64,000 nucleotides of DNA from Microbacterium sp. (GCA_031177765.1 JAPSKH010000005.1:38576-102575); one strand, 5' to 3'; positions 49,152-59,137 are shown, counted from the first letter of the stretch. The notes: generated by a model from the sequence alone, not told the origin. Program-made: numbers and translations.

Positions 49152-51646
49152 GCGAGCCCGGGCCAGCGGAGCGCTATGCGCGTGCGCGCGCGGCCGCGCA
49201 GCTGGACCGGAGCCACCCGATCACGGCGGAATTCGCCGAGTCCCAGCGGTTCTCGCTCGACCCGTTCCAGCTGGAGGGCTGTCGCGCCCTCGAGGAGGGT
49301 AGGAGCGTGCTGGTCGCAGCGCCCACGGGCGCAGGCAAGACCATCGTCGGCGAGTTCGCGGTGCACCTGGCGATGCGGGAACCGGGCGACAAGGCGTTCT
49401 ACACCACGCCGATGAAGGCGCTGTCGAACCAGAAGTTCCGTGAGCTGCAGGACGTCTACGGTCCCGACGACGTGGGCCTGCTGACCGGCGACACCAACAT
49501 CAACGGCGGCGCCCGTGTCGTGGTGATGACCACCGAGGTGCTCCGCAACATGCTCTACGCCGACTCGCCGGCGCTGCGAGGCCTCCGGTACGTCGTGATG
49601 GACGAGGTCCACTACCTCGCCGATCGCTTCCGCGGTGCGGTGTGGGAGGAGGTCATCATCCACCTCCCTCCGAGCGTGCGACTGGTGTCGCTGTCTGCGA
49701 CCGTCTCCAACGCCGAGGAGTTCGGCGACTGGCTCGACACCGTCCGCGGCGACACCGAGGTCATCGTGTCCGAGACCCGGCCCGTCCCGCTCGAGCAGCA
49801 TGTCCTCGTGCGCGGCGACCTGCTGCCGCTCTTCGACGACCGCGCCGGCGTGGCCACGGCGAAGGTGAACCAGGAGCTCCTGCGTATCCGGTCGCTCCGA
49901 GGACCGACCTACGAGAACAACCGCCGCGCGCAGAGCCTGAACAGCGCCCGTCACGCGGGGTACGAGGCATCCCGGCGACGCCCCAAGAGGGGCGAGAGGC
50001 GTCCGGTCCGCGCCGCGAACGTCCAGCGCATCGAGCGCCTGGACCGTCCGGACGTGGTGGAGCTCCTCGGCCGATCCAACCTCCTCCCGGCGATCTTCTT
50101 CATCTTCAGCCGCGCCGGCTGCGACGCCGCCGTCAAGCAGGTGCGGCGCTCGGGCGTGCGCCTGACCGATCAGGACGAGCGTCGTGAGATCCGCGAGATC
50201 GTCGAGGAGCGCACCCGCACGCTGCTCGAGGAGGACCTCGCGGTGCTGGGGTACTGGGAGTGGCGGGACAACCTCGAGCGAGGCATCGCCTCTCACCACG
50301 CCGGCCTCCTCCCGGCGTTCAAGGAGGTCGTCGAGGAGCTGTTCCAGCGCAAGCTGGTCAAGGTCGTCTTCGCGACCGAGACACTCGCGCTCGGCATCAA
50401 CATGCCCGCGCGCACGGTCGTGCTGGAGAAGCTCGAGAAGTTCAACGGCGAGGCGCGCGTGGCCATCACCTCGGGGGAGTACACGCAGCTCACCGGGCGC
50501 GCCGGTCGCCGCGGCATCGACGTGGAGGGCCACGCCGTCATCCAGTGGACCGAGGGCCTGGACCCTCAGGCGGTGGCGGCGCTGGCGTCACGGCGCACCT
50601 ACCCGCTGAACTCGAGCTTCCGTCCCACCTACAACATGGCCGTCAACCTCATCGACCAGTTCGGCCGGTCGCGGGCCCGCGAGATCCTGGAGTCCTCGTT
50701 CGCGCAGTTCCAGGCGGACCGGTCGGTCGTCGGCCTCGCCCGCGAGGTGCGCGAGAAGGAGGACTCGCTCGCCGGCTACGAGAAGGCGATGACCTGCGAC
50801 CGCGGCGACTTCACGGAGTACTCGGCCATCCGGCGCGAGCTCAGCGACCTCGAGAAGCTCAACCGCAAGGACGCCGGAGCGTCCCGCCGCACACGCGACG
50901 AGCGGCTCGATCGGATCGCCGACCTGCGCACGCGCATGCAGCGTCACGCGTGCCATCGCTGCCCCGACCGTGAGAACCATGCACGCTGGGCGGAGCGGTA
51001 CTGGAAGCTGAGGCGGAGCATCGACAAGGTGCGCGGTCAGATCCAGGCGCGCACCGGCACGGTGGCCCGTGTGTTCGACCGCGTCGTCGACGTCCTCTCC
51101 GAACTCGACTACGTCCGGATCGACGACGACGGGGTCACCGCGCTCACGCCCGCTGGGCGCACGATGAAGCGCATCTACGGTGAGCGCGACCTGCTCGTCG
51201 CCGAATCGCTCCGTCGTGGTCTGTGGGAGAAGCTCGATGCGCCCTCGCTGGCCGCGCTGGCGTGCTGTCTGGTCTACGAACCGCGCCGCGATGAAGCCGG
51301 CGTCGGGGAGCGCGGCCTGCCGCGTGGACCCTTCCGTCCGGCCTTCGAGGCCACGTCGGATCTCTGGCAGGCTCTGGATGACCGCGAACGCGAACATCAC
51401 CTGCCCGGGTCGGAGCCGATCGCTCTGGGACTGGCCACGGCGATGCACACGTGGGCGCGCGGCGGGATGCTCGACCGGGTGCTGCTGGAAGCGGACATGG
51501 CCGCCGGCGACTTCGTGCGGTGGGCGAAGCAGACCATCGACCTGCTCGACCAGCTGTCGCTGGTCGCGGATGCGTCGGTGGCCTCGACAGCGCGCAGGGC
51601 GCTGGAAGCCGTGCGCCGCGGGATCGTCGCATACTCGGGCGTGTGA
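49148..51646 (+). CDS. helY: DEAD/DEAH-box RNA helicase HelY (Mtr4/Ski2-like)
   Basis: APTGAGKTIVGEFAVHLAM, MDEVHYLADRFRGAVWEEVIIHLP, SLSATVSNAEEFGDWL, TETLALGINMPARTVVLEKLEKFNGE. Confidence 0.95.
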   Translation: MSEPGPAERYARARAAAQLDRSHPITAEFAESQRFSLDPFQLEGCRALEEGRSVLVAAPTGAGKTIVGEFAVHLAMREPGDKAFYTTPMKALSNQKFRELQDVYGPDDVGLLTGDTNINGGARVVVMTTEVLRNMLYADSPALRGLRYVVMDEVHYLADRFRGAVWEEVIIHLPPSVRLVSLSATVSNAEEFGDWLDTVRGDTEVIVSETRPVPLEQHVLVRGDLLPLFDDRAGVATAKVNQELLRIRSLRGPTYENNRRAQSLNSARHAGYEASRRRPKRGERRPVRAANVQRIERLDRPDVVELLGRSNLLPAIFFIFSRAGCDAAVKQVRRSGVRLTDQDERREIREIVEERTRTLLEEDLAVLGYWEWRDNLERGIASHHAGLLPAFKEVVEELFQRKLVKVVFATETLALGINMPARTVVLEKLEKFNGEARVAITSGEYTQLTGRAGRRGIDVEGHAVIQWTEGLDPQAVAALASRRTYPLNSSFRPTYNMAVNLIDQFGRSRAREILESSFAQFQADRSVVGLAREVREKEDSLAGYEKAMTCDRGDFTEYSAIRRELSDLEKLNRKDAGASRRTRDERLDRIADLRTRMQRHACHRCPDRENHARWAERYWKLRRSIDKVRGQIQARTGTVARVFDRVVDVLSELDYVRIDDDGVTALTPAGRTMKRIYGERDLLVAESLRRGLWEKLDAPSLAALACCLVYEPRRDEAGVGERGLPRGPFRPAFEATSDLWQALDDREREHHLPGSEPIALGLATAMHTWARGGMLDRVLLEADMAAGDFVRWAKQTIDLLDQLSLVADASVASTARRALEAVRRGIVAYSGV

Positions 51647-51693
51647 GAACGTCTCAAGCCGTCGTTCAGACACCGCCATCTAGGGTGGTGCTC

Positions 51694-53259
51694 GTGTCCT
51701 CCGCCGCCCGCGCGCGTCCGCTCCTCCCGCTGTGGGCAGCGGTGCCGGCATCGGCGATCGCGGGCGTCCTGCTCGACGTCGCGTTCCCGGCCGTGGGCTG
51801 GTGGCCGATGGCATTCGTCTCGGTCGCGGTGGCACTGGTCTGCCTGATCGGCCGGCGCTTCGGCGGCGCCTTCCTCGCGGGCCTGGCGTACGGTCTGGCG
51901 TTCTACCTCATGAACGTCGACTTCACGGCCGCCTGGGTCGGACCGGTGCCCTGGCTGGCACTGGCCGGTTTCGAGTCCCTGTTCGTCGCTGGTGGCGCCG
52001 CGCTCATCGCTCTGGCGTACCGCTGGGCGCCCCTCATCGTCCGCCGCCCGGGTGGGCGGATCATCGCGACGGCCCTCCTCGTCGCCGGACTGTGGACGGC
52101 CCGTGAGGCGGTGACCGGCGGCTTCCCCTACGGGGGCTTCCCATGGGGTCGCGTGGGCACCAGCCAGGTGAGCGGGCCGTTCGCGGAAGTCGTGTCGTGG
52201 ACCGGGACCTCGGGTCTGACGTTCCTCGTCGTCGGCATCGCCGCCGCCGGGATCGAGCTGGTGCGCGGGGCCGGCCGATCGCGGCGCCGGATGAGATGGG
52301 CGCCCGCCGCGGCGCTGCTTGCGGCGGCGGCCGCCCTGGCGGTCCTTCCCGCGTGGGGCACCACGCCGACCGGCAGCATCCGGGTCGCCGGCATCCAGGG
52401 GAACGGGCCCGCGGGGTACTTCGACACGCGACAGGCCGGCGACATCCTGAAGTCCCAGCTGGATGCGACCCGTCCCGTCTTCGACGCCTCGGATATCGAT
52501 GTGGTGCTCTGGCCGGAAGGGAGCGTCGACCTCGACCCCCGCACGTCGCCCACCGCGGCCGCCGCGCTGGACCTGATCACCCGCGAGCTGGATGCGCCGC
52601 TGCTCGCCAACCGCATCGAGCAGCGCGGGGAGGCGTACTTCAACACCTCGTTCCTCTGGAACGACGGCATCGAGCAGACGTATGACAAGCGCAACCCCGT
52701 GCCGTTCGGCGAGTACGTGCCCGACCGCGCGTTCTACGCCGCACTGGCGCCCGACCTCATCGGGATGATCGGGCGGGACTACACGCCGGGGAGCAACTCG
52801 CCGGTGTTCGACGTGAACGGCGTGCGAGCCGGCCTGGCCATCTGCTTCGATGTCATCTACGACGCTCTGGTCTGGGAAGGCGCACACGCGGGCGCGGAGG
52901 TGTACCTCTTCCAGACCAACAACGCCGACTTCCGCGGCACCGACGAGAACCTCCAGCAGCTGGCCGTCGCACGACTGCGCGCGATCGAGACGGGCCGGGC
53001 CGTGGTCAACCTGTCGACGGTGGGGACGAGCCAGGTGATCGGCCCGAACGGGGCCACCATCCAGGGGCTCCCGGCCGACGAGCCGGGTCACCTGCTGACG
53101 GATGTGCCGCTCCGGGCAGGACTCACCCCCGCCGTGGTGCTCGGCGCCGGCATCGGCGCCGTCCTGTCGTGGGGGAGTGTGGCCGCGCTCGCCGCGGCGG
53201 GCGTTGTCGTGCGCATGAGGGCTTCCCGCGCCGGGAACGCGGAAACGCCGGCCCCGTAG
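51694..53259 (+). CDS. lnt: Apolipoprotein N-acyltransferase
   Basis: TM-rich N-terminus, nitrilase domain VLWPEGSVDLDP, NAVPFGEYVPDR-like NPVPFGEYVPDRAFY, GLAICFDVIYDAL. Confidence 0.92.
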   Translation: MSSAARARPLLPLWAAVPASAIAGVLLDVAFPAVGWWPMAFVSVAVALVCLIGRRFGGAFLAGLAYGLAFYLMNVDFTAAWVGPVPWLALAGFESLFVAGGAALIALAYRWAPLIVRRPGGRIIATALLVAGLWTAREAVTGGFPYGGFPWGRVGTSQVSGPFAEVVSWTGTSGLTFLVVGIAAAGIELVRGAGRSRRRMRWAPAAALLAAAAALAVLPAWGTTPTGSIRVAGIQGNGPAGYFDTRQAGDILKSQLDATRPVFDASDIDVVLWPEGSVDLDPRTSPTAAAALDLITRELDAPLLANRIEQRGEAYFNTSFLWNDGIEQTYDKRNPVPFGEYVPDRAFYAALAPDLIGMIGRDYTPGSNSPVFDVNGVRAGLAICFDVIYDALVWEGAHAGAEVYLFQTNNADFRGTDENLQQLAVARLRAIETGRAVVNLSTVGTSQVIGPNGATIQGLPADEPGHLLTDVPLRAGLTPAVVLGAGIGAVLSWGSVAALAAAGVVVRMRASRAGNAETPAP

Positions 53260-53268
53260 GGCCGGCGT
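53245..53268. terminator. Bidirectional hairpin overlapping the lnt stop codon
   Basis: ACGCCGGCCC-CGTA-GGGCCGGCGT, perfect 10-bp stem; TAG stop at 53257-53259 sits at loop/stem junction; convergent with rbpA. Confidence 0.75.
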
Positions 53269-53286
53269 CGCATCGTCGGGGTTCGG

Positions 53287-53670
53287 TCAGGCGCTCATCT
53301 TGTCGACGGACATGTCCTCGCCGGCGCCGCGGCGGGCGCGGACGTAGGCGAGCCGCTCCTCGAGGAGCTCCTCGAGCTCGGGGATGGTCCGCCGCTCCAG
53401 CAGCATGTCCCAGTGGCTGCGAGGCGTCTTGTCGCCAGAGTGGTCGACCGTCTCGGTGCCCTCGCCGACGCGCCGCAGCGCCTCGCCGCCGCACGTGCGG
53501 CACTCCCACGACGGGGGCACCTCGGCGTCGGCCGCGAAGGTCAAGGTCGTGTCACGGCCGCATGCCGTACACGTATAGGTGTGCTGTGCGCGCTCATGGA
53601 ACACGACGCCCTCTTCGCTCTGTAGGCTCTGGGCGCCGAGTCGGATGCCGCGGAGACTCCGGTCTGCCAT
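53287..53670 (-). CDS. rbpA: RNA polymerase-binding protein RbpA
   Basis: MADRSLRGIRLGAQSLQSEEGVVFHERAQHTYTCTACGRDTTLTFAADAEVPPSWECRTCGGEA; HWDMLLERRTIPELEELLEERL. Confidence 0.97.
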   Translation of the reverse strand: MADRSLRGIRLGAQSLQSEEGVVFHERAQHTYTCTACGRDTTLTFAADAEVPPSWECRTCGGEALRRVGEGTETVDHSGDKTPRSHWDMLLERRTIPELEELLEERLAYVRARRGAGEDMSVDKMSA

Positions 53671-53806
53671 TGTGTGGTCCTCTCGTCGCTGTACAGGTAT
53701 AACCAAGCGACCTGTGCGGATCATCCGAGCGGCCCCCGCTGGACCCGCATTCACAGTGGATGCTCAGCCCCGGCGAGGGCGGCGGCGATACGGCGGCGCG
53801 GACCTG

Positions 53807-54604
53807 TCAGCCGAGCGCCTCGAGGGCTACGTCGGCGCGGTCGGTGACGATGCCGTCGACGCCCATCCCGACGAGGCGGCGCATGTCATCCACGTCGTTC
53901 ACAGTCCACACATGCACCTCGACGTCGTGCCGGTGCGCCGCTTCGATGAGACGCGGCGTGACGATGCGCAGCCGGCCGCGACGCTCAGGCACCTGCAGCG
54001 CATCCAGACCCGCCAGCGAGCGGCCGATCGCGCGGCGCGAGCGCGACGCGACGGCGGCGAGCACGCGCGCGACCGCGCCCCGACCGGCCGAGGTGGCCGG
54101 CAGCGACGCCGGAGCATCGCCGGCGGGCGCGTGCAGGACCTCGCGGGCGGCGGCCAGCGCGGTGCGACGACGCGCATCCGAGAAGCTCGTCACGAGCACC
54201 CGGTCGGCATGGGGAGCGACCAAGCGGCCCACGGCCTCGGCGGCGGCGTCGACCTTGACGTCGAGGTTGAACCGGAGCGTCGGGAAGGCCTCCAGCGCCT
54301 GGGCCAGCGCGATGAGGCCGCCCCGTTCCGCCATCAGCTGTTCGAGCTCTGCGGCCGCGACGCGGGCGACTTTCCGGGGGTCTCCCGTGACGCGTGACAG
54401 ATCCTCGTCGTGGAACAGCACGACCACGCCGTCCGCGGTCACATGACAGTCGGTTTCGACGTACGCGACCCCGGCCGCGTGGGCTGCCGCGACCGCCGCG
54501 AAGGAGTTCTCGACGACACCGTCTCTGGCGGCATCCGCCGTGACGAGTCCTCGATGGGCCAGGACGCGAGGCGTCGCGACGCCCCGGAACCACGGGTGGC
54601 TCAT
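53807..54604 (-). CDS. Glycerophosphodiester phosphodiesterase
   Basis: VLAHRGLVTADAARDGVVENSFAAVAAAHAAGVAYVETDCHVTADGVVVLFHDEDLSRVTG; VHVWTVNDVDDMRRLVGMGVDGIVTD. Confidence 0.94.
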   Translation of the reverse strand: MSHPWFRGVATPRVLAHRGLVTADAARDGVVENSFAAVAAAHAAGVAYVETDCHVTADGVVVLFHDEDLSRVTGDPRKVARVAAAELEQLMAERGGLIALAQALEAFPTLRFNLDVKVDAAAEAVGRLVAPHADRVLVTSFSDARRRTALAAAREVLHAPAGDAPASLPATSAGRGAVARVLAAVASRSRRAIGRSLAGLDALQVPERRGRLRIVTPRLIEAAHRHDVEVHVWTVNDVDDMRRLVGMGVDGIVTDRADVALEALG

Positions 54605-54618
54605 ACCTCTGCTCAGGC

Positions 54619-55710
54619 TCAGCGGACGATATCGCCCGACGACTCTCCCGGTGCCGCGCCGACACCACCCGGTGTCGCGTCCATCGCCTGCGTCGCGATC
54701 TCGTCGGCTGCCGAGGCGGCCTCGTGCGCGGCGGCCACCGCCTCGTCCGCCGCCGAGCTGGACCGCGGACGCGCACGGCCGGGCGTCGACGCGGGACCTG
54801 CGGACGTGGGCGCCGCGCGGCCACCGAAGGCGTCGCCGATGCCCTTGAGCGCCTCGGTGAGCTCGCTTGGGATGATCCACAGCTTGCTGGACGGGCTTTC
54901 GGAGATCTTGGGCAGTGTCTGCAGGTACTGGTACGCCAGAAGCTTGTCGTCCGGTCCGCCGGCGTGGATGGCGTTGAACACCATCTCGATGGCCTCCGCC
55001 TCGCCCTGCGCGCGCAGGACCGCGGCCTGCTTGTCTCCTTCGGCGCGAAGGATCTCGGCCTGCCGGCGCCCCTCGGCCTCGAGGATCTGCGACTGCTTCG
55101 ACCCCTCGGCGGTGAGGATCGCCGCGCGCCGATCGCGCTCGGCGCGCATCTGCTTCTCCATCGAGTCCTGGATCGACAGCGGCGGATCGATGGCCTTGAG
55201 CTCCACACGCGACACCCGCAGGCCCCACTTGCCCGTCGCCTCGTCGAGCACGACGCGCAGCTGCCCGTTGATGTTGTCGCGACTGGTGAGCGCCTCCTCC
55301 AGGTTCAGCCCGCCCACCACGTTGCGCAGCGTCGTGGTGGTGAGCTGCTCGACCGCGCTCAGGTAGTTCGCGATCTCATAGGTCGCAGCCCGGGCGTCGG
55401 TGACCTGGAAGTAGACCACCGTGTCGATCGAGACCACGAGGTTGTCCTCGGTGATCACCGGCTGCGGGGGGAACGACACCACCTGTTCCCGCATGTCGAC
55501 GAGGGGACGCAGGCGGTCGATGAACGGCACGAGCAGGTTCAGGCCCGGCTGCAGGGTGCGCTGATAGCGGCCCAGGCGCTCCACGACGCCGGCGTACGCC
55601 TGGGGGATGATGCGGATCGAACGGAAGATCACGACGATCACGAAGATCGCCAGGACGACCAGCAGGACGATCACGAAGATCTGGCCGATGAAGGCGCCGA
55701 CGTCAACCAT
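54619..55710 (-). CDS. SPFH/Band 7 (stomatin-like) protein
   Basis: RIIPQAYAGVVERLGRYQRTLQPGLNLLVPFIDRLRPLVDMREQVVSFPPQPVITEDN. Confidence 0.95.
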   Translation of the reverse strand: MVDVGAFIGQIFVIVLLVVLAIFVIVVIFRSIRIIPQAYAGVVERLGRYQRTLQPGLNLLVPFIDRLRPLVDMREQVVSFPPQPVITEDNLVVSIDTVVYFQVTDARAATYEIANYLSAVEQLTTTTLRNVVGGLNLEEALTSRDNINGQLRVVLDEATGKWGLRVSRVELKAIDPPLSIQDSMEKQMRAERDRRAAILTAEGSKQSQILEAEGRRQAEILRAEGDKQAAVLRAQGEAEAIEMVFNAIHAGGPDDKLLAYQYLQTLPKISESPSSKLWIIPSELTEALKGIGDAFGGRAAPTSAGPASTPGRARPRSSSAADEAVAAAHEAASAADEIATQAMDATPGGVGAAPGESSGDIVR

Positions 55711-56188
55711 CGTGGGGGTTCCTTTCAGGGGGGTCGGTGGCGACCTCGACGGTCGCTCCGAGGACGGCGACCACGTTGACCCGGGCGCCGACCTCGAGTG
55801 TCGGGGGAGCGGTGGGAGCGAGCTTGGCGGTCCAGGTCTCGCCGTTGTCGAGCTTGACGGAGCCGTAGCCGTCGACGAACGGCGCGAGCACACGCGCACC
55901 CATGCCGTAGAGCGCATCGACGTTCGTGCGAGCCGGCTCTGCGCCGCGGTGCAGCGTGCGAAGCAGCAGCGGCCTGATCGTGAAGAGCAGGATGGCCGAC
56001 AGCGCGGCGGCGGCGCCGATCTGCAGCCACCACGGGCCGCCCAGGAGATTCACGCCCAGGCCGCCGATCAGCGACCCCGCGGCCAGCATCAGGAACGTGA
56101 ACTCCAGCGTGAGCAGCTCGACGATGACGAACAGGAGTGCGAGCACCAGCCAGAGGATCCACATGTACTGCGTGAGATCTGGCAGCAT
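55703..56188 (-). CDS. NfeD family membrane protein
   Basis: TM segments and C-terminal OB-like domain GMGARVLAPFVDGYGSVKLDNGETWTAKL; overlaps stomatin start. Confidence 0.9.
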   Translation of the reverse strand: MLPDLTQYMWILWLVLALLFVIVELLTLEFTFLMLAAGSLIGGLGVNLLGGPWWLQIGAAAALSAILLFTIRPLLLRTLHRGAEPARTNVDALYGMGARVLAPFVDGYGSVKLDNGETWTAKLAPTAPPTLEVGARVNVVAVLGATVEVATDPPERNPHDG

Positions 56189-56307
56189 CGCCTTCCCTTC
56201 CCGAGTCCCTTGATGGAACCCTACACGCGCCTGCGCGCGGCGCGTTGATAGGGTCGACACGGCCCGCCCACCCGCGATCCGGGCCCACATCCACAGGAGC
56301 GTCATCC

Positions 56308-57072
56308 ATGACTCAGACCCTCGAGGCCGGCTCTCTGCGCGGCAAGACCGCGCTCGTCACGGGTTCGTCCCGCGGCATCGGCGCCGACACCGTCCGCTAT
56401 CTCGCCGAAGCGGGAGCCGATGTCGTCGTGAACTATCGCAACAAGGCTCCGCGGGCGGAGAAGCTCGCGGCAGGCCTGCGGGAGCTCGGCGTCGAGGTGC
56501 TCGTCGTCGGCGCCGACCTCACCGACGCCGCATCCGTGCAGGCGATGTTCGACGAGGTGGAGCGGACCTTCGGCGGCCTCGACATCCTGGTGCTCAACGC
56601 CTCCGGCGGCATGGAGTCCGGCGTGGCCGAGGACTACGCGCTGCAGCTGAACCGCGATGCGCAGGTGCGCGTCCTCGAGACGGCGCTGCCGCTGCTGCGC
56701 GAGGGCTCGCGCGTGGTGTTCGTCACCAGCCACCAGGCCCACTTCATCCGCACGACGCCGACCATGCCCGAGTACGAGCCGGTGGCCCTGTCCAAGCGAG
56801 CCGGCGAGGACGCCCTGCGCGAGCGCATCCCCGCGCTCACCGAGCGGGGGATCGAGTTCGTGGTCGTCTCCGGCGACATGATCGAGGGGACGATCACCGC
56901 GACGCTGCTCGAGCGCGCCAACCCGGGCGCGATCGCAACCCGGCGGGAGTCGGCCGGCAAGCTCTACAACGTGTCGGAGTTCGCCGCCGAGGTCGCCGCC
57001 GCAGCCGTGGAGCCTGTGCCGGCCGATCACACACGACTCGTGGGCGACGTCTCGTCGTTCGCGGCGGAGTGA
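56308..57072 (+). CDS. SDR family oxidoreductase
   Basis: TALVTGSSRGIGADTVRYLAEAGADVVVNYRNK. Confidence 0.92.
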   Translation: MTQTLEAGSLRGKTALVTGSSRGIGADTVRYLAEAGADVVVNYRNKAPRAEKLAAGLRELGVEVLVVGADLTDAASVQAMFDEVERTFGGLDILVLNASGGMESGVAEDYALQLNRDAQVRVLETALPLLREGSRVVFVTSHQAHFIRTTPTMPEYEPVALSKRAGEDALRERIPALTERGIEFVVVSGDMIEGTITATLLERANPGAIATRRESAGKLYNVSEFAAEVAAAAVEPVPADHTRLVGDVSSFAAE

Positions 57073-57075
57073 CCG

Positions 57076-59064
57076 ATGCGCGCGGAAGACATCACCACCC
57101 TCATCGCCGTCAGCCGTCCGACGATCGCGCCGGACGCGTCGTTCGCGGTCTTCGCCACCTCGCGCCCCGATATCGAGGCCAACCGCGCGGTCGGGCAGCT
57201 CTGGCGCGTCGAGCTTCCTGACGGATCGCCACGCCGGCTCACCCGCGGCACGGCCGATGCCGCGCCGCGCCTGTCGCCGGACGGCACACGCATCGCTTTC
57301 CTCCGCGGGGATGCGAAGGGCAAGCCGCAGGTGCACGTCGTCGCCGCCGCCGGAGGCGAGCCGGTGCAGGCGACCGACGCGCCGCTGGGTGTCGAGGACT
57401 TCGCATGGTCGCCCGAGGGTGGCCGCCTGGCATATCTCGCCCGCGTCCCGGAGAAGGGGCGATACGGCAGCGTCGAGGGCCTGGATGCCTCCGCGGAGGC
57501 GCCGCGACACATCACCGGCATCCGGTGGCACGCCAACGGGCTGGGGTACGTCTCCGATCGCCCGGCTCACGTGTTCATCGTCGACGCGCCGTCACCCGAG
57601 TCGGAGCCGTTCTACGAGCCGGCGCCGGCCGTGCGCGCCGAAGGGGAGGACGCGCCCAAGAAGAAGCTCGTCCACGCCGCCGCTGAGCAGCTGACGGACG
57701 GCACCGCGTCGCACGGCGGCGTCGTCTTCACCGCCGACGGCGCCGAGGTCCTCACCGTGCCCGACGAGATCGAGCCGGATCGCCGGGACCTGCGCTCGCG
57801 CCTGATCGCCGTGTCGGTCGACGGCTCCGGCCAGCGCGAGGTCCTCGCTCGCGAGGCCGGGCTGACCGTCTTCGGCGCCGAGGTCGCCGGCGACGGCGCC
57901 ATCGCGCTGCTCGCACACGAGGTGGGGGACGACGGGGTCGACTTCATCGCACCGGGCGTCGGCCTCTGGCTGCTCGAGGCGGACGGGCCGCGCCGGCTGA
58001 CGGACGCCGAGTCGATCGACCTGGGCGAGGTGGGCAGCCACATCACGGCCGTCGGCGACGACTTCCTGGTGCAGGATCGCACTCGCGGACGGGTCCGGCT
58101 CGTGCGGGTCGCACGCGACGGAGCGCTGACGGAGGTGCTCGGCGGCGATCTCGAGGTGGCCGGCCACGCCGCCGCGGGGGAGCGGGTGGTCGCTTCGGTC
58201 GCGCGACCGGACTCGTACGGGGAGCTCGTGCTCCTCGAGGGCCCGGACCAGAAGACGCTGACGGCCTTCGGGGCGGCTGCCGCCGCGTCGGGCATCGCGC
58301 TGCCGCGCGAGCTGACCGTCACCGGCCGTGACGGCTACCCCGTGCACGGCTGGGTCGCCGCGCCGGACGGGGAGGGGCCCTTCCCCGTCATCCTGCAGAT
58401 CCACGGCGGACCGTATGCGGCGTACGGCGTGCACCTCTTCGACGAGACCCAGGTCCTCGTCGATGCCGGGTACGCCGTGGTGTACTGCAACCCTCGCGGC
58501 TCCGCCGGCTACGGCCGAGCCCACGGTCGCAGCATCCGGCAGGCGATGGGGACGGTGGACTTCGCCGACGTGATCGACTTCCTCGAGGGGGCCGTCGCCG
58601 ACGATGCCCGGCTCGACGGCGCACGCGTCGGCGTCATGGGCGGCTCGTACGGCGGATACCTCACCGCATGGGTGATCGCGCACGATCACCGCTTCGCCGG
58701 CGCCATCGTCGAGCGTGGCTTCCTCGACCCGGCGACGTTCCAGGGAACGAGCGACATCGGGACGTTCTTCGGCGACGAGTACGTCGGCGTCTCGGCGGAG
58801 GACATCGCCCGGCAGAGCCCCATGGCGGTCGCCGACCAGGTGAAGACGCCGACTCTGGTCCTGCACTCCGAGCTGGACTTCCGCTGCCCGCTCGAACAGG
58901 CCACCCGGTACTTCTCAGCCCTGAAGCGCAACGGGGTCGAGGCGGAGATGCTCATCTTCCCCGGTGAGAACCACGAGCTCACCCGATCGGGCCAGCCGCG
59001 TCACCGCGTGGAGCGCTTCGCCGCCGTGCTGGACTGGTGGAGTCGCACGCTGCCGGTCGACTGA
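57076..59064 (+). CDS. S9 family peptidase (prolyl oligopeptidase/acylaminoacyl peptidase-like)
   Basis: WD40-like beta propeller then PVILQIHGGPYAAYG, GVMGGSYGGYLTAWVIAHDHRF, LDFRCPLEQATRYFSAL. Confidence 0.94.
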   Translation: MRAEDITTLIAVSRPTIAPDASFAVFATSRPDIEANRAVGQLWRVELPDGSPRRLTRGTADAAPRLSPDGTRIAFLRGDAKGKPQVHVVAAAGGEPVQATDAPLGVEDFAWSPEGGRLAYLARVPEKGRYGSVEGLDASAEAPRHITGIRWHANGLGYVSDRPAHVFIVDAPSPESEPFYEPAPAVRAEGEDAPKKKLVHAAAEQLTDGTASHGGVVFTADGAEVLTVPDEIEPDRRDLRSRLIAVSVDGSGQREVLAREAGLTVFGAEVAGDGAIALLAHEVGDDGVDFIAPGVGLWLLEADGPRRLTDAESIDLGEVGSHITAVGDDFLVQDRTRGRVRLVRVARDGALTEVLGGDLEVAGHAAAGERVVASVARPDSYGELVLLEGPDQKTLTAFGAAAAASGIALPRELTVTGRDGYPVHGWVAAPDGEGPFPVILQIHGGPYAAYGVHLFDETQVLVDAGYAVVYCNPRGSAGYGRAHGRSIRQAMGTVDFADVIDFLEGAVADDARLDGARVGVMGGSYGGYLTAWVIAHDHRFAGAIVERGFLDPATFQGTSDIGTFFGDEYVGVSAEDIARQSPMAVADQVKTPTLVLHSELDFRCPLEQATRYFSALKRNGVEAEMLIFPGENHELTRSGQPRHRVERFAAVLDWWSRTLPVD

Positions 59065-59092
59065 CGCGCGAGGGTCGACTGACGCATGTGAG

Positions 59093-59122
59093 AGGGGGCA
59101 CCGGACGGATCCGGTGCCCCCT
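59093..59122. terminator. Intrinsic terminator between convergent S9 peptidase and DUF308 genes
   Basis: AGGGGGCACCGGA-CGGA-TCCGGTGCCCCCT, 13-bp stem. Confidence 0.85.
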
Positions 59123-59137
59123 TCACGTGGCCTGCGT

